A stretch of 64,000 nt of DNA from Brevibacillus_H sp049846925. Its GTDB lineage: Bacteria; Bacillota; Bacilli; Brevibacillales; Brevibacillaceae. The notes beneath the pieces were generated by a model. It made no database searches. It was not told where the DNA came from and worked only from the letters and a program-made list of their open reading frames with translations. The number at the start of each line of letters is the position of its first letter. The stretch's first letter is position 1. This document shows positions 1 to 9,170 of the stretch, piece by piece. Location: positions 1-64,000 of the forward strand of contig NZ_JBNCMT010000019.1 in the NCBI RefSeq assembly GCF_049846925.1, given 5' to 3'. A program made the translations under genes and the position numbers.

Positions 1-48
1 CGGTAACGCATGGAGCTGACGAATACTAATCGGTCGAGGACTTATCCA
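1..48 (+). rRNA. 23S rRNA, 3' end only
   Basis: The first ~48 bases match the conserved 3' end of Firmicute 23S rRNA (TACTAATCGGTCGAGGACTT). The rest of the gene lies outside the window. The exact last nucleotide is approximate. No 5S rRNA sequence follows before the first protein gene. Confidence 0.9.
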
Positions 49-112
49 CGTATATCTCTTAGCGAATTTACCTCTGCGTATCCAGTTTTGAAGGTGCAAG
101 TCACCGAAAGAA

Positions 113-159
113 AGTCTTGATATGTTACTCAGTCGAGTAGGATATCAAGGCTTTTTTTG
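113..159 (+). terminator. rRNA operon terminator
   Basis: A long stem (TCTTGATAT...ATATCAAGG, extended by ACTC/GAGT) closes on a 4-nt loop and is followed by a run of seven T. It most likely ends the rRNA operon. Confidence 0.8.
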
Positions 160-271
160 TTACCCGCTCAATGAAAAATTACAAAAAGAGGAATTCACTT
201 CGATAGAACATTCTCAGAACATATTGAGATACTAAAGGGAACAACTTCATCGGCAAAGGAGGAGGTTCTCT

Positions 272-1465
272 TTGAATAACAGAAATATAGGACATCTTCT
301 AACATTATTGCTTCTTGTCATCATCGAGTGCATATTCAGTGAACAAAGTCAAAACCTGGTAATGACCACATCTGCACCCCAATTTGTAAACAAAGCCCCT
401 ACAGAGGATTGGAAAGAAGAAGAACACCTTGGTTCTCCAGAAAAAATAATGAGCATGAAGGTTCCGGTTAAGGCAAAGGGAATCTACGTGTCAGCAAGAT
501 CCGCAGGCGGTTCTCGATTTGCTGGTCTTTTGGATTTGATAAATAAAACTGAGTTGAATTCAATGGTCATTGATGTGAAGGAAGATGAAGGAAAAGTAAC
601 GTACCGATCGTTTATTCCTTTAGTGAACGAAGTAAAAGCAGACAACACCCAGTATATTTCCGATATTGATCAACTAATCCAAACACTGCACGATCATCAT
701 GTCTATCCGATTGCACGGATTGTATGCTTCAAAGATCCCTTTTTAGCGGGCAAAAAAGTACACTGGGCTATGCAAAAAAAGAGCGGAGGGATCTGGAGAG
801 ACAGTAAAGGAGTACTCTGGATCGATCCGTATCGCAAGGAAATATGGGATTACAATGTTCAATTAGCGAAAGAGGCAGCAAAAAAAGGTTTTAAAGAAAT
901 TCAGTTTGATTATGTAAGGTTTCCTTCGAGCGGAAAGAAGGTAGATCGGGAAGTAGCATTTTATAATCAAAACGGCAAGCCAAAGCAGCAAGTTATCGCA
1001 GACTTTTTGACATATGCCCGAAAAGAGCTGCAGCCATACCACGTTTATATCTCGGTGGATGTATTTGGTATGGTAACCTCTGTCAATGACGACATGGGCA
1101 TCGGACAAAAGTGGGAGCTGGTCAGCACTCAAGTGGATTATATCTCACCCATGATGTACCCTTCCCATTACGGGAATGGACTGTATGGAATTCGAATTCC
1201 TGATACCAAACCATATGCGACAATTCGAGCAGGGTTACTTGACGCCAGGCAAAAAGATCAGCGAATCCGAAACCACAATTATCAAACGCCAGCCATCATT
1301 CGCCCATGGTATCAAGATTTCACTGCTAAATGGGTGAAAGGACATATTGTTTATGGTCCAAAACAAGTACTGGATCAAGTAAACGCAGGGAAGGACACCG
1401 GAATTGATCAGTATCTTCTCTGGGATGCAGGTAATTCCTACAGTGAAGCAGCGTGGAGAAAATAA
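272..1465 (+). CDS. Secreted putative glycoside hydrolase (DUF4015 family)
   Basis: The 397-aa protein starts with an N-terminal hydrophobic segment (about residues 7-22), so it is exported or membrane-anchored. The remainder resembles the TIM-barrel 'putative glycosyl hydrolase' DUF4015 family: a KGIYVSA strand near residue 69, a VIDVKED strand around residue 100, an IQFDYVRFP motif and a late YISPMMYPSHY motif. The substrate is unknown; a cell-wall polysaccharide or exopolysaccharide is a guess. The TTG start at 272 is preceded by a strong AGGAGGT. The gene stands alone between the rRNA terminator and the convergent yaaC gene. Confidence 0.75.
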   Translation: MNNRNIGHLLTLLLLVIIECIFSEQSQNLVMTTSAPQFVNKAPTEDWKEEEHLGSPEKIMSMKVPVKAKGIYVSARSAGGSRFAGLLDLINKTELNSMVIDVKEDEGKVTYRSFIPLVNEVKADNTQYISDIDQLIQTLHDHHVYPIARIVCFKDPFLAGKKVHWAMQKKSGGIWRDSKGVLWIDPYRKEIWDYNVQLAKEAAKKGFKEIQFDYVRFPSSGKKVDREVAFYNQNGKPKQQVIADFLTYARKELQPYHVYISVDVFGMVTSVNDDMGIGQKWELVSTQVDYISPMMYPSHYGNGLYGIRIPDTKPYATIRAGLLDARQKDQRIRNHNYQTPAIIRPWYQDFTAKWVKGHIVYGPKQVLDQVNAGKDTGIDQYLLWDAGNSYSEAAWRK

Positions 1466-1503
1466 TAAGAGGTTGACTGCATACAGAGAATTTTTTCTGT
1501 AGG

Positions 1504-2469
1504 CTACATCTGCTCCATCAATGACCAAATACGTAAAGGAAATTCCTTTTCATGGGTACGCAGAAACTGTTCAATTAAAAACATCTCAGCATAGGAGTGA
1601 GACAAAACAAGGTCACCCCACCAGTTTGTATCGTAGCGGCAAACCATTCCCAGGAGATACAGCAACAGATAGTGGGTAGCCCACGCAGGAAGAGGAAAAT
1701 CTTCCGATGAGTAATTCCAGAATAAAAATTGATTGGCATTTAGGGAAAAAAGCGGGTGATCTTCCAAAGATCGTGAAGAGTTTATCCGGTAATGAACTGA
1801 TTTTTGCGGAATCTGTAATTCACTTGATAACTCAAACCGCAGCCCATCAGGTGATTGTCGATTCAGTATTTCAATAAAAGTATCGGGCGAAAAAAAGATG
1901 ATACCTTCCTGTGCTTCAGGGAACCTTAATAATGTACCATCCGGATGATTACGGTCCACTTGAACTTCATACCAAAATCTCTGGTCAAGCGTACGGTGAA
2001 AATCACTACATAACTCTGGCAAATAGGAAAAAAGCTGATGAGCAGAATAACGATCATAGATAGGGGAAAGATTGAACTTCTCCGTGAGAACAGAGAACAA
2101 CCCTTCTTTTTGTGGACGAACCTCATCTTCAAGAAAAACATAGGGGCTTTTCTTGATTTTACGAGTAGTGACACCATGCTGGAGCATTCGGCTGTTTTGT
2201 GGATAGTACGGGTCTTGTGCAATAAGCAGCGCCTTTAACAGGTTAATACAACCATAAAACAGCAACAGCGGTTTGATGAGTAAATCTGACCGAGAAGCGG
2301 CATGATAGTAGGCACGTGATTGCTTAAGTGTATATAAAAATCGGTTGCTCTGCTGAAATGCTTGTCTATCTGGATGATCAATGCCTCGTTGTGTGTATTT
2401 TGATGCTAAGTATTTTCGCGCAGTGGGTTCCGTTTCCAAGTAGCGCAAAGTCTCCCAACCGATATGCAT
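1504..2469 (-). CDS. yaaC: YaaC family protein
   Basis: The 321-aa protein matches the YaaC family in length (about 315 aa in B. subtilis), in its general character (rich in Tyr, Leu and His, no signal peptide) and in position: antisense to and directly upstream of guaB, as in Bacillus. Recognition rests on the N-terminal region and synteny. The molecular function of the family is not known. The ATG start is preceded by a GGGGTGG Shine-Dalgarno on the minus strand. It converges with the upstream hydrolase gene. Confidence 0.75.
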   Translation of the reverse strand: MHIGWETLRYLETEPTARKYLASKYTQRGIDHPDRQAFQQSNRFLYTLKQSRAYYHAASRSDLLIKPLLLFYGCINLLKALLIAQDPYYPQNSRMLQHGVTTRKIKKSPYVFLEDEVRPQKEGLFSVLTEKFNLSPIYDRYSAHQLFSYLPELCSDFHRTLDQRFWYEVQVDRNHPDGTLLRFPEAQEGIIFFSPDTFIEILNRQSPDGLRFELSSELQIPQKSVHYRINSSRSLEDHPLFSLNANQFLFWNYSSEDFPLPAWATHYLLLYLLGMVCRYDTNWWGDLVLSHSYAEMFLIEQFLRTHEKEFPLRIWSLMEQM

Positions 2470-2577
2470 GCAGGTACCACCCCGTGGACAGAATATTCGT
2501 AAAATATATTGATAACGCTTACTTTAAGTGGGAATTAACTTATTTTTCCCTGTATTTACGAACAATATAAGCATTCC

Positions 2578-2607
2578 TTGACAGTAAATTAAGTGATTTG
2601 CTAAACT
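2578..2607 (+). promoter_or_regulatory. SigA-type promoter of guaB
   Basis: TTGACA at 2578-2583 and TAAACT at 2602-2607 are separated by 18 bp, about 40 nt upstream of the guaB start. Confidence 0.55.
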
Positions 2608-2644
2608 GGATAAAACATTTTGGGGTCGAAAGGGGATAACAGAA

Positions 2645-4105
2645 GTGTGGCAGAATAAGTTTGTGAAGGAAGGACTGACGTTTGACGACGTCTTGCTAGT
2701 TCCGGCCAAGTCAGAAATTTTACCGCGAGATGTAGATGTAACCGTTCAACTAAGTGAGTCAGTAAAATTGAACATCCCATTAATCAGTGCGGGTATGGAT
2801 ACAGTAACGGAATCATCTTTGGCAATTGCAATGGCTCGTCAAGGTGGAATTGGAATTATTCATAAGAACATGACAATTGAGCAGCAAGCGAGCGAAGTTG
2901 ATCGTGTGAAACGCTCTGAAAGCGGAGTAATTACCAATCCTTTTTCACTCTCTCCTGAACATAAAGTGGCTGACGCAGATGCACTCATGGGTAAATACAA
3001 AATTTCTGGGGTGCCGATTGTCGACCAACAAAACCATCTTATTGGAATCCTCACGAATCGTGACCTTCGTTTTGTTCATGATTTTTCTACTCCTATTTCC
3101 GATGTAATGACCAAAGAAAACCTGGTAACTGCAGCAGTAGGCACTACCTTGGAGCAAGCTGAATTAATCTTGCAGAAACATAAAATTGAAAAGCTTCCAC
3201 TTGTAGACGAAAACAATGTCCTCAAAGGACTTATCACAATTAAAGATATTGAAAAAGCAATTCAGTACCCGAACGCTGCCAAAGATACACAGGGTCGTCT
3301 GTTGTGCGGAGCAGCAGTTGGGGTTTCAGCGGATACATTTGAACGTGCGGCAGCATTGGTTGAGTCAGGAATTGATTTGCTCGTAGTAGATACGGCACAC
3401 GGACATTCCCGAGGGGTAATTGAAACCGTGAAAAAATTGCGCGGGCTTTATCCTACCCTCACAATCGTTGCTGGTAACGTCGCAACAGGTGAAGCAACAC
3501 GTGATCTGATCGAAGCAGGTGCTTCCGTCATTAAAGTTGGTATTGGACCAGGTTCCATTTGTACTACTCGTGTAGTTGCAGGTATCGGGGTTCCGCAGAT
3601 TACGGCTATTTATGATTGTGCTTCTGTAGCGAGAGAATACAATGTACCAATCATTGCAGACGGCGGTATCAAATACTCAGGAGATTTGCCAAAAGCAATC
3701 GGTTCCGGTGCATCCGTGATTATGATCGGAAGTCTGTTTGCTGGTACAGAAGAGAGCCCAGGTGAATTTGAGATTTTCCAAGGCAGACGCTTCAAGGTTT
3801 ATCGTGGTATGGGTTCCATCGGTGCCATGAAAGCAGGCAGTAAAGATCGCTACTTCCAGGAAAACGAGCAAAAATTGGTTCCAGAAGGTATCGAAGGACG
3901 TGTTCCTTACAAAGGACCATTGGCAGATGTTGTTTATCAATTAATCGGTGGTTTACGTGCAGGTATGGGATACTGCGGTGCGAAGACAATCGCAGAATTG
4001 CAAAACAACTCTACCTTTGTTCGCATCACGGGTGCCGGATTGCGTGAGAGCCATCCACACGATGTTCAAATCACAAAAGAAGCTCCAAACTACTCAATCT
4101 CTTAA
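2645..4105 (+). CDS. guaB: IMP dehydrogenase
   Basis: Oxidises IMP to XMP with NAD+, the committed step of guanine nucleotide synthesis, in the cytoplasm. The 486-aa length is normal. A TIM barrel is interrupted by two CBS domains (about residues 95-205). The catalytic loop GPGSICTTR places the active-site Cys at residue 306, and a glycine-rich phosphate site (ADGGIKYSG) follows. GTG start at 2645 with an AAAGGGG Shine-Dalgarno. It is monocistronic, with its own promoter and a strong terminator before dacA. No purine riboswitch is visible upstream. Confidence 0.97.
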   Translation: MWQNKFVKEGLTFDDVLLVPAKSEILPRDVDVTVQLSESVKLNIPLISAGMDTVTESSLAIAMARQGGIGIIHKNMTIEQQASEVDRVKRSESGVITNPFSLSPEHKVADADALMGKYKISGVPIVDQQNHLIGILTNRDLRFVHDFSTPISDVMTKENLVTAAVGTTLEQAELILQKHKIEKLPLVDENNVLKGLITIKDIEKAIQYPNAAKDTQGRLLCGAAVGVSADTFERAAALVESGIDLLVVDTAHGHSRGVIETVKKLRGLYPTLTIVAGNVATGEATRDLIEAGASVIKVGIGPGSICTTRVVAGIGVPQITAIYDCASVAREYNVPIIADGGIKYSGDLPKAIGSGASVIMIGSLFAGTEESPGEFEIFQGRRFKVYRGMGSIGAMKAGSKDRYFQENEQKLVPEGIEGRVPYKGPLADVVYQLIGGLRAGMGYCGAKTIAELQNNSTFVRITGAGLRESHPHDVQITKEAPNYSIS

Positions 4106-4121
4106 TATACGAAAGCTCATC

Positions 4122-4162
4122 AAGCCCTTTTTCACGAGTTAAGTGAAAAGGGGCTTTTTATC
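4122..4162 (+). terminator. Terminator downstream of guaB
   Basis: Stem AAGCCCTTTTTCAC / GTGAAAAGGGGCTT with a short loop, ending in TTTTTA. Confidence 0.9.
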
Positions 4163-4278
4163 TAGTAATTGGCATATTCAGTAACCGATTTCAGGACTCG
4201 AAAACCTCGGAAATCTAGCATCATTTATGGTAAACTAGTGATTGTGTTATTCACAATAAAAAGGGAGCGTGATTCAAG

Positions 4279-5583
4279 ATGATGCAAAGATGGACAAAGC
4301 GACTTTCGATTCTTTTCTTTGCCGTCGCCATTCTTAGTTCATCGTTGCTAGGGGCGTCCGCAAAAGTAAGCGCAGCAGAGGTACAAGCTAATCTGAATTT
4401 AGCAGTCAAATCCGCGATTCTCCTAGAGGCTTCCACCGGGAAAATCCTTTATTCTAATAATCCTGACTTACCTCTACCAACAGCAAGTATGACTAAAATG
4501 ATGACCGAGTATCTTGTGCAAGAAGCGATCAAACAGAAAAAAATCAGCTGGGATGAACAAGTACCAGTTAGCGAATATGCTTTTTATATCGCTAAAATCT
4601 CCGATACATCTGGTGTTTATCTGAATGCAGGCGAATCATTTACTGTCAGAGAACTATACAAGGCCATGGCAGTTGTCTCTGCAAACGATGCAACCGTTCT
4701 GTTGGCAGAGAAAGTGGCAGGTAGTGAGGCTAACTTTGTACAGTTGATGAATAAAAAGGCTGCTGAGTTGGGAATGAAAAACACCTCTTTCTTGACTTCC
4801 ACCGGTTTGCCGGCAAATGAACTGGGACCATACTCTATCAAGGGTGAACAGGTTGAAAATCTGATGTCTGCCCGTGACTCGGCCATCCTTGCACGAGCAT
4901 TGATACGTGATTTCCCAGAAGCGCTGGAAGTTTCCAAAATTCCACGTTTGAATTTCCGTGCCGGTACTCCAGAAGAGTTAAAAATGGCAAACAACAACTG
5001 GATGCTTACTGGCCTAAACAACTACTATCAAGGTGTTGACGGATTAAAAACGGGTTATACGCTGGCAGCAGGCTACTGCTTTACCGGTACGGCTACTAAT
5101 GACAACATGAGATTGATCAGTGTTGTTATGGGTACAGAAAACAAATCAAAGCGCTTCGTCGAAACCAAAAAGTTGTTTGACTATGGATTTAGCACCTTCA
5201 AAATGGTTAAAAAGGACGCAAAAGGCGCACAACTAAAAGGCTACGAAACAGCAACAGTAAAAAAAGGTGTAGAATTGTCTGTGCCTGTTGAACTGGCAAG
5301 TGATTCTATGGTTCTTTCCAAAGTTGGGGAAGAAGGCAAATTCAAACCTACCGTGAAGCTTGATGAATTGACAGCACCGATTAAAAAAGGACAAGTAGTC
5401 GGCAAGGTTGTTTATGCTCTTGACGGCGCAACCGAGAATGATTACTTACAGCCAGAGGACTTCACAAAAGGCGGAATTGACCTGGTTGCTTCACAAGATG
5501 TAGAGGAAGCAAGCTGGATTCGTTTGTTCTTTAGAAGCATCATTCAATTTGTCAGCAATATTTTTAAAGGTGTTGTTGGATAA
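4279..5583 (+). CDS. dacA: D-alanyl-D-alanine carboxypeptidase (PBP5-type)
   Basis: Removes the terminal D-Ala from peptidoglycan stem peptides at the outer face of the membrane. The 434-aa protein has a signal peptide (cleavage near residue 33), the catalytic SxxK tetrad SMTK at 70-73, SAN at 134-136 and KTG at 257-259, all diagnostic of peptidase S11. A C-terminal PBP5 domain leads to an amphipathic tail (about residues 410-434) that should anchor the enzyme to the membrane. The size is close to B. subtilis DacA (443 aa). ATG start with AAGGGAG ten bases upstream. A second ATG follows immediately and is an equally possible start. Confidence 0.95.
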   Translation: MMQRWTKRLSILFFAVAILSSSLLGASAKVSAAEVQANLNLAVKSAILLEASTGKILYSNNPDLPLPTASMTKMMTEYLVQEAIKQKKISWDEQVPVSEYAFYIAKISDTSGVYLNAGESFTVRELYKAMAVVSANDATVLLAEKVAGSEANFVQLMNKKAAELGMKNTSFLTSTGLPANELGPYSIKGEQVENLMSARDSAILARALIRDFPEALEVSKIPRLNFRAGTPEELKMANNNWMLTGLNNYYQGVDGLKTGYTLAAGYCFTGTATNDNMRLISVVMGTENKSKRFVETKKLFDYGFSTFKMVKKDAKGAQLKGYETATVKKGVELSVPVELASDSMVLSKVGEEGKFKPTVKLDELTAPIKKGQVVGKVVYALDGATENDYLQPEDFTKGGIDLVASQDVEEASWIRLFFRSIIQFVSNIFKGVVG

Positions 5584-5711
5584 TATCAAGAGATATATTT
5601 ATTTTAAATACCGAGTGATTTGGTTGTCTTTTAGCCTTGGCTTGGTTTAAAATAGAAATGTTATAAACTTTGACACAATTCTAGAGTGAAGATGCGTAGG
5701 GGGCAATAATC

Positions 5712-6596
5712 ATGGTAGAAGTTGGAACGTCTCGCGTTAAACGAGGAATGGCAGAAATGCAAAAAGGCGGCGTCATCATGGACGTTGTCAATGCAGAGCA
5801 AGCAAAAATCGCAGAAGCAGCAGGCGCTGTTGCGGTAATGGCACTTGAGCGTGTACCTTCTGATATTCGTGCGGCTGGCGGGGTAGCTCGTATGGCTGAT
5901 CTCGGTATCGTTGAAGAAGTACTGAAAGCCGTTTCTATTCCTGTTATGGCAAAAGCTCGTATTGGTCACTTTGTAGAGGCGCGTGTTCTTGAGTCAATGG
6001 GTGTTGACTATCTGGACGAAAGCGAAGTTTTGACACCTGCAGATGACTTGTACCACATCAACAAAAAAGAGTTCACTGTTCCTTTCGTTTGTGGTGCTCG
6101 TGATTTGGGTGAAGCTCTTCGCCGTATTGGTGAAGGTGCATCCATGATCCGTACAAAAGGTGAACCTGGAACAGGAAATATCGTTGAGGCCGTTCGCCAT
6201 ATGCGTACCATGCAAGCACAAATTCGTCGCGTACAAAGCATGTCTTATGATGAATTGATGGCTGAGGCGAAAAACCTTGGTGCTCCATACGATTTAATGG
6301 AATACGTGCACAAAAACGGCAAACTCCCTGTTGTTAACTTTGCTGCTGGTGGCGTAGCAACTCCTTCTGATGCAGCTTTGATGATGCAATTGGGTTCTGA
6401 CGGTGTATTTGTAGGATCTGGTATCTTCAAATCCGAAAATCCAGAGAAATTTGCTCGTGCCATCGTGGAAGCAACCACTCACTACACTGATTACGAATTG
6501 ATTGCTCGTGTGTCCAAAGGTCTTGGTACTGCAATGCCAGGCATTGAGATTTCCAAGATTCGTGAACAAGATCGTATGCAAGAGCGTGGCTGGTAA
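5712..6596 (+). CDS. pdxS: Pyridoxal 5'-phosphate synthase, synthase subunit
   Basis: Makes PLP from ribose 5-phosphate, glyceraldehyde 3-phosphate and ammonia, the ammonia coming from PdxT. It is a 294-aa (beta/alpha)8 barrel of full family length. Both catalytic lysines of the family are present: Lys81 in PVMAKARIGH and Lys149 in MIRTKGEPGTG. A strong Shine-Dalgarno (AGGGGGC) precedes the ATG. It forms a two-gene operon with pdxT, which starts one base after the stop codon. Confidence 0.97.
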   Translation: MVEVGTSRVKRGMAEMQKGGVIMDVVNAEQAKIAEAAGAVAVMALERVPSDIRAAGGVARMADLGIVEEVLKAVSIPVMAKARIGHFVEARVLESMGVDYLDESEVLTPADDLYHINKKEFTVPFVCGARDLGEALRRIGEGASMIRTKGEPGTGNIVEAVRHMRTMQAQIRRVQSMSYDELMAEAKNLGAPYDLMEYVHKNGKLPVVNFAAGGVATPSDAALMMQLGSDGVFVGSGIFKSENPEKFARAIVEATTHYTDYELIARVSKGLGTAMPGIEISKIREQDRMQERGW

Positions 6597-6597
6597 G

Positions 6598-7188
6598 ATG
6601 AACGAGGTAACGATTGGAGTATTAGGCTTGCAGGGTGCAGTTGCTGAACATGTTCATTTACTTGAGGCAGCAGGCGCTAAAGCTACTGTCGTTAAAAAAC
6701 TGGAAGACCTCGAAGGAGTGGACGGGCTCGTCATTCCTGGGGGAGAAAGTACAACGATCAGTAAGCTCATGCACAAGTACGATTTCATGGATGCGATTCG
6801 CCGTTTCGCTGGAGAAGGCAAGCCAATCATGGGAACTTGTGCAGGTGCGATTCTCTTGGCAAATCGAATTAATGGACAAGACGATGCCCATCTGCAATTA
6901 ATGGATATTAAAGTGGAGCGGAATGCATTCGGCAGACAAAAGGAGAGCTTTGAAGTAGCTATTCCGGTCGAGGGTGTTGGCTCCGATTACCCGGCTGTAT
7001 TTATCCGAGCTCCTTACATTATGGAGGTTGGACCAAACGGACAAGTTCTGTCTGAATACGAAGGGAAAATCGTTGCTGCACGAGAAGGCCAGTTTGTCGC
7101 TTGCGCTTTCCATCCGGAACTAACGGATGATACACGTTTCCATCAATACTTTGTGAATATGGTAAAAGAGAGTAAAGATCGCTCATAA
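6598..7188 (+). CDS. pdxT: Pyridoxal 5'-phosphate synthase, glutaminase subunit
   Basis: A class I glutamine amidotransferase of 196 aa that supplies ammonia to PdxS. The triad is visible: Cys81 in MGTCAGA, His172 and Glu174 in FHPELTDD. The PGGES oxyanion motif is at 47-51. The start is the ATG one base after the pdxS stop. An upstream in-frame extension inside pdxS would add about 32 residues that the family lacks. The tight coupling fits the fixed 1:1 PdxS:PdxT complex. Confidence 0.95.
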   Translation: MNEVTIGVLGLQGAVAEHVHLLEAAGAKATVVKKLEDLEGVDGLVIPGGESTTISKLMHKYDFMDAIRRFAGEGKPIMGTCAGAILLANRINGQDDAHLQLMDIKVERNAFGRQKESFEVAIPVEGVGSDYPAVFIRAPYIMEVGPNGQVLSEYEGKIVAAREGQFVACAFHPELTDDTRFHQYFVNMVKESKDRS

Positions 7189-7201
7189 CTATTTTTCACG
7201 T

Positions 7202-7229
7202 AAAAAGCACCCGTACTGGGTGCTTTTTG
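7202..7229 (+). terminator. Terminator downstream of pdxST
   Basis: AAAAAGCACCC / GGGTGCTTTTT hairpin followed by T-rich sequence. Confidence 0.9.
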
Positions 7230-7289
7230 CTTTTTTCTTTACATGTGAATAGAATTTGTAGTAAATTTGAATAATAAAGGTATAAGATA

Positions 7290-7532
7290 CCAAAGCGTTG
7301 ATGAGAACAAGTACTCTGTATATGGCTGGACAAGAGAGTCGGTGGATGGTGCGAACCGAACCAGTAGACAGAAGAATCCATCTCGGAGCGGTGAGGGAAA
7401 TAACTTCACCCGGTAGCACCCCGTTATGGTGCAGTCGAGTGGGCTTATGATGAATTGTTGATCATGGAGCCAATAAGGGTGGCAACGCGGATGATCAGAC
7501 ATTCGTCCCTTTTGGGGGATGAGTGTTTTTAT
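7290..7532 (+). promoter_or_regulatory. T-box leader, serine specifier (UCC), for serS
   Basis: Stem I begins with the conserved GCG-TGA-G-GAA-AGTA pattern (7294-7312). The specifier loop reads GAATCCA, putting codon UCC (Ser) at 7377-7379. The T-box bulge AGGGTGGCAACGCGG is at 7476-7490 and would pair with the uncharged tRNA 3' end. A competing terminator hairpin (7500-7532) with a T-run follows. Uncharged tRNA-Ser should permit read-through into serS. Confidence 0.92.
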
Positions 7533-7588
7533 TTTGCTTTTTTTCTGTTTTACGAGACAGGTTATGAAGTATTGGAGGATGAAAGGTT

Positions 7589-8872
7589 ATGTTGGATGTT
7601 AAAGTTTTGCGCCAGGATCTTGAAGGAGTACGTCAAAAATTAGCACACCGCAACGAAGACATCTCTGCTCTCGATCAATTCGTGGAAGTCGATGAAAAAC
7701 GTCGCCAAGTGATCCAAGAGGGAGATTCACTCAAAAATAAACGGAACACCGTATCCGAACAGGTAGCTGTTTTAAAACGAAATAAAGAAAATGCCGATCA
7801 CCTCATTGCTGAAATGAAAGAAGTAAACGATCGGATCAAAGTTCTCGATGAAGAGCTTCGTCAATTGGATGAGCAATTGGATGAAATTTTGATGGGATTG
7901 CCTAACTTGCCACACGAATCTACACCTGTTGGAACGAGCGAGGACGACAATGTACTGGCAAGAACATGGGGCGAACCGAAGAAGTTCGAGTTTGAACCGA
8001 AGCCACACTGGGATCTTGCGCAAGAGTTAGGAATTATCGACTTCGAAACGGCTGCCAAAGTAACAGGAAGCCGCTTTGTATTCTATAAGGGGTTAGGTGC
8101 CCGTTTAGAGCGAGCGCTTATTAATTTCATGATGGATTTGCATGCAGACCAGCATGGCTATGAAGAAGTGTTGCCTCCATATATCGTAAATCGCGCGAGC
8201 ATGACAGGGACGGGGCAATTGCCAAAATTCGAGGAGGATGCTTTCAAACTCGAAGGACCTGATTACTTCCTGATCCCTACCTCCGAGGTTCCCGTAACAA
8301 ACATGCACCGTGACGAAATTCTCGATGGAGCAGCTTTGCCTCGCTATTATGCGGCGTTCAGTGCCTGTTTCCGTTCTGAAGCGGGTTCTGCCGGGCGAGA
8401 TACCCGTGGTTTGATTCGTCAGCATCAGTTTAATAAAGTAGAACTGGTGAAATTCGTGAAGCCAGAAGATTCTTATCAGGAACTGGAGAGCTTGGTCGGA
8501 AATGCAGAGAAAGTCCTTCAGCTTCTAGGATTGCCTTACCGTGTGATGAGCATGTGTACAGGAGATCTTGGTTTCACGGCAGCGAAGAAATACGATATCG
8601 AAGTGTGGATTCCAAGCTATGAGACATATCGTGAAATTTCTTCTTGCTCCAACTTCGAGGATTTCCAGGCACGTCGAGCTAACATTCGTTTCCGTCGTGA
8701 TACGAAGAGCAAGCCAGAGTTTGTACACACATTGAACGGCTCTGGATTGGCGATTGGCCGTACCGTTGCAGCCTTGCTTGAAAATTACCAGCAAGCGGAT
8801 GGAACCATTGTGATCCCTGAGGTATTGCGACCATACATGGGTGGCTTGGAGACAATCGGGCCGAAGAAATAA
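7589..8872 (+). CDS. serS: Seryl-tRNA synthetase
   Basis: A class II synthetase of 427 aa, normal length. The N-terminal ~110 residues form the long coiled-coil arm that binds the tRNA-Ser variable arm. The catalytic core carries motif 2 (FRSEAGSAGRDTRG) and motif 3 (GSGLAIGRTVAALLE). ATG start with GGAGG 11 bases upstream. It is transcribed behind a Ser-specific T-box leader, so it is expected to be induced by serine starvation or uncharged tRNA-Ser. It follows pdxST as in B. subtilis. Confidence 0.97.
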   Translation: MLDVKVLRQDLEGVRQKLAHRNEDISALDQFVEVDEKRRQVIQEGDSLKNKRNTVSEQVAVLKRNKENADHLIAEMKEVNDRIKVLDEELRQLDEQLDEILMGLPNLPHESTPVGTSEDDNVLARTWGEPKKFEFEPKPHWDLAQELGIIDFETAAKVTGSRFVFYKGLGARLERALINFMMDLHADQHGYEEVLPPYIVNRASMTGTGQLPKFEEDAFKLEGPDYFLIPTSEVPVTNMHRDEILDGAALPRYYAAFSACFRSEAGSAGRDTRGLIRQHQFNKVELVKFVKPEDSYQELESLVGNAEKVLQLLGLPYRVMSMCTGDLGFTAAKKYDIEVWIPSYETYREISSCSNFEDFQARRANIRFRRDTKSKPEFVHTLNGSGLAIGRTVAALLENYQQADGTIVIPEVLRPYMGGLETIGPKK

Positions 8873-8888
8873 CAAAACAATTTAAGGG

Positions 8889-8918
8889 TAGCCTCTTCTT
8901 GTGAGAGGCTGCTTTTTA
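8889..8918 (+). terminator. Terminator downstream of serS
   Basis: GCCTCTT / AGAGGC stem followed by a T-run. Confidence 0.85.
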
Positions 8919-8951
8919 TTATGTTTTGCCTCATTATCGACCATGTAGGGT

Positions 8952-8980
8952 TTGCTAAAATGGCATCATCTACATATAAT
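8952..8980 (+). promoter_or_regulatory. Promoter of the tRNA-Arg gene
   Basis: TTGCTA at 8952-8957 and a perfect TATAAT at 8975-8980 are separated by 17 bp, about 30 nt upstream of the mature tRNA 5' end. Confidence 0.7.
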
Positions 8981-9010
8981 AGATAAGGTAAGAAATGTTA
9001 AATAAACCAT

Positions 9011-9086
9011 GTCCCCGTAGCTCAGCGGATAGAGCGACAGTTTCCTAAACTGTGCGTCGGAGGTTCAATTCCTCTCGGGGTCACCA
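9011..9086 (+). tRNA. tRNA-Arg (anticodon CCU)
   Basis: A 76-nt cloverleaf with encoded CCA. The anticodon stem is ACAGT/ACTGT with loop TTCCTAA, giving anticodon CCU, which reads AGG. D-stem GCTC/GAGC and T-loop TTCAATT are normal. The acceptor stem GTCCCCG / CGGGGTC has an apparent U2:U71 mismatch. Confidence 0.95.
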
Positions 9087-9101
9087 TACGTAAAAACACA
9101 A

Positions 9102-9138
9102 AAACGCAAGCCTCCCTTGAGAGAGCTTGCGTTTTTTC
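9102..9138. terminator. Bidirectional terminator after the tRNA
   Basis: ACGCAAGC / GCTTGCGT stem with A-run upstream and T-run downstream. It can serve the tRNA on the plus strand and the convergent gene ending at 9171. Confidence 0.85.
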
Positions 9139-9170
9139 TTTCCCGATTTCTTTTTAACTAAGACTAGTCT

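Noticed and set aside
4617..5021. Long open frame antisense to dacA
   Set aside because: It has no Shine-Dalgarno, no recognisable protein, and lies entirely opposite a conserved gene. The same applies to other antisense frames opposite serS, tadA, ribD, ribE, ribBA, metS and glmU.
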